Shown here piece after piece: positions 5,513-5,573 of a stretch of DNA of 5,573 nucleotides. Both the position numbers and the translations under genes were made by a program. Location: positions 1 to 5,573 of the forward strand of contig CAZQRO010000107.1 of the NCBI GenBank assembly GCA_964595785.1, written 5' to 3'. The notes below the pieces were generated by a model. It was given only the letters and a program-made list of their open reading frames with translations, was not told the origin of the DNA and did no database searches. Each line of letters opens with the position of its first letter. The first letter of the stretch is position 1. This DNA is from Bovifimicola sp964595785. GTDB taxonomy: Bacteria; Bacillota; Clostridia; Lachnospirales; Lachnospiraceae.

Positions 5513-5573
5513 TTAACCGAAGTATCTCTTTAATAATCCTTCGAAAGCCTTACCGTGTCTAGCTTCGTCCTTA
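5513..5573 (-). CDS. Rubrerythrin-type NADH peroxidase, C-terminal end only
   Basis: The last 19 codons and the TAA stop (5513-5515) of a minus-strand gene are in the window; the rest lies beyond the right edge. The translated tail contains DEARHGKAFEGLL and ends in KRYFG. This is the closing helix of the ferritin-like diiron domain, whose E-x-x-H holds iron ligands. In clostridial rubrerythrins with rubredoxin first and the ferritin-like domain last (NADH peroxidase, reverse rubrerythrin), the protein ends exactly like this. In the classic order a rubredoxin domain would follow. The enzyme reduces hydrogen peroxide in the cytoplasm of anaerobes. It is convergent with and functionally unrelated to the transporter operon. 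Confidence 0.87.
   Translation of the reverse strand, partial: KDEARHGKAFEGLLKRYFG

Noticed and set aside
1..5573. CRISPR array, tRNA, rRNA or transposase gene
   Set aside because: No regularly spaced repeats, no tRNA or rRNA signature and no transposase motif were seen on either strand.

Overview
The window looks like low-GC Firmicute DNA, most likely a gut-type Clostridia of the Lachnospiraceae kind. The coding strand is strongly AT-rich, with Shine-Dalgarno (SD) sequences ahead of most genes, several of them strong. The right edge holds the last residues of a rubrerythrin-type NADH peroxidase, an enzyme typical of anaerobic clostridia. The genus assignment is inference.

Layout. Bases 1-58 are a GC-richer stretch of unresolved origin that ends in a strong rho-independent terminator (59-106). 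A gene-free leader (107-322) carries a perfect 9-bp inverted repeat with a TATAAT-like box at its right arm. From 335 to 5213 lie seven tightly packed plus-strand genes, with gaps or overlaps of 1-24 nt up to the sixth and about 40-75 nt before the seventh, depending on its start. In order they are a membrane-anchored exported protein (335-1081), three different six-helix ABC-2-type permeases (1087-1908, 1898-2647, 2671-3501), a BcrA/LanF-type ABC ATPase (3503-4147), a second membrane-anchored exported protein (4164-4706) and a small secreted five-cysteine protein (4782-5213, probably starting earlier). A terminator at 5240-5280 closes the unit. After a structured intergenic stretch, two minus-strand terminators end the convergent rubrerythrin gene.

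How it may work. The ATPase has all nucleotide-binding motifs but a glutamate where the Q-loop glutamine usually lies, as in ABC transporters for bacteriocin immunity and peptide-antibiotic resistance. The three permeases would be its membrane partners. The two anchored proteins have one N-terminal helix and a predicted beta-rich outer domain, placing them on the same membrane face as the secreted protein. The last gene encodes a product with a Sec-type signal peptide, so it does not need the ABC complex for export. The simplest reading is a secreted bacteriocin-like or signalling protein with its own immunity, sensing or extraction complex. No modification enzyme, protease, kinase or response regulator is present.

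Most unusual points: the seventh gene has no canonical start codon at its good ribosome binding site; a perfect 15-bp inverted repeat brackets that gene; and three distinct permeases share one ATPase.
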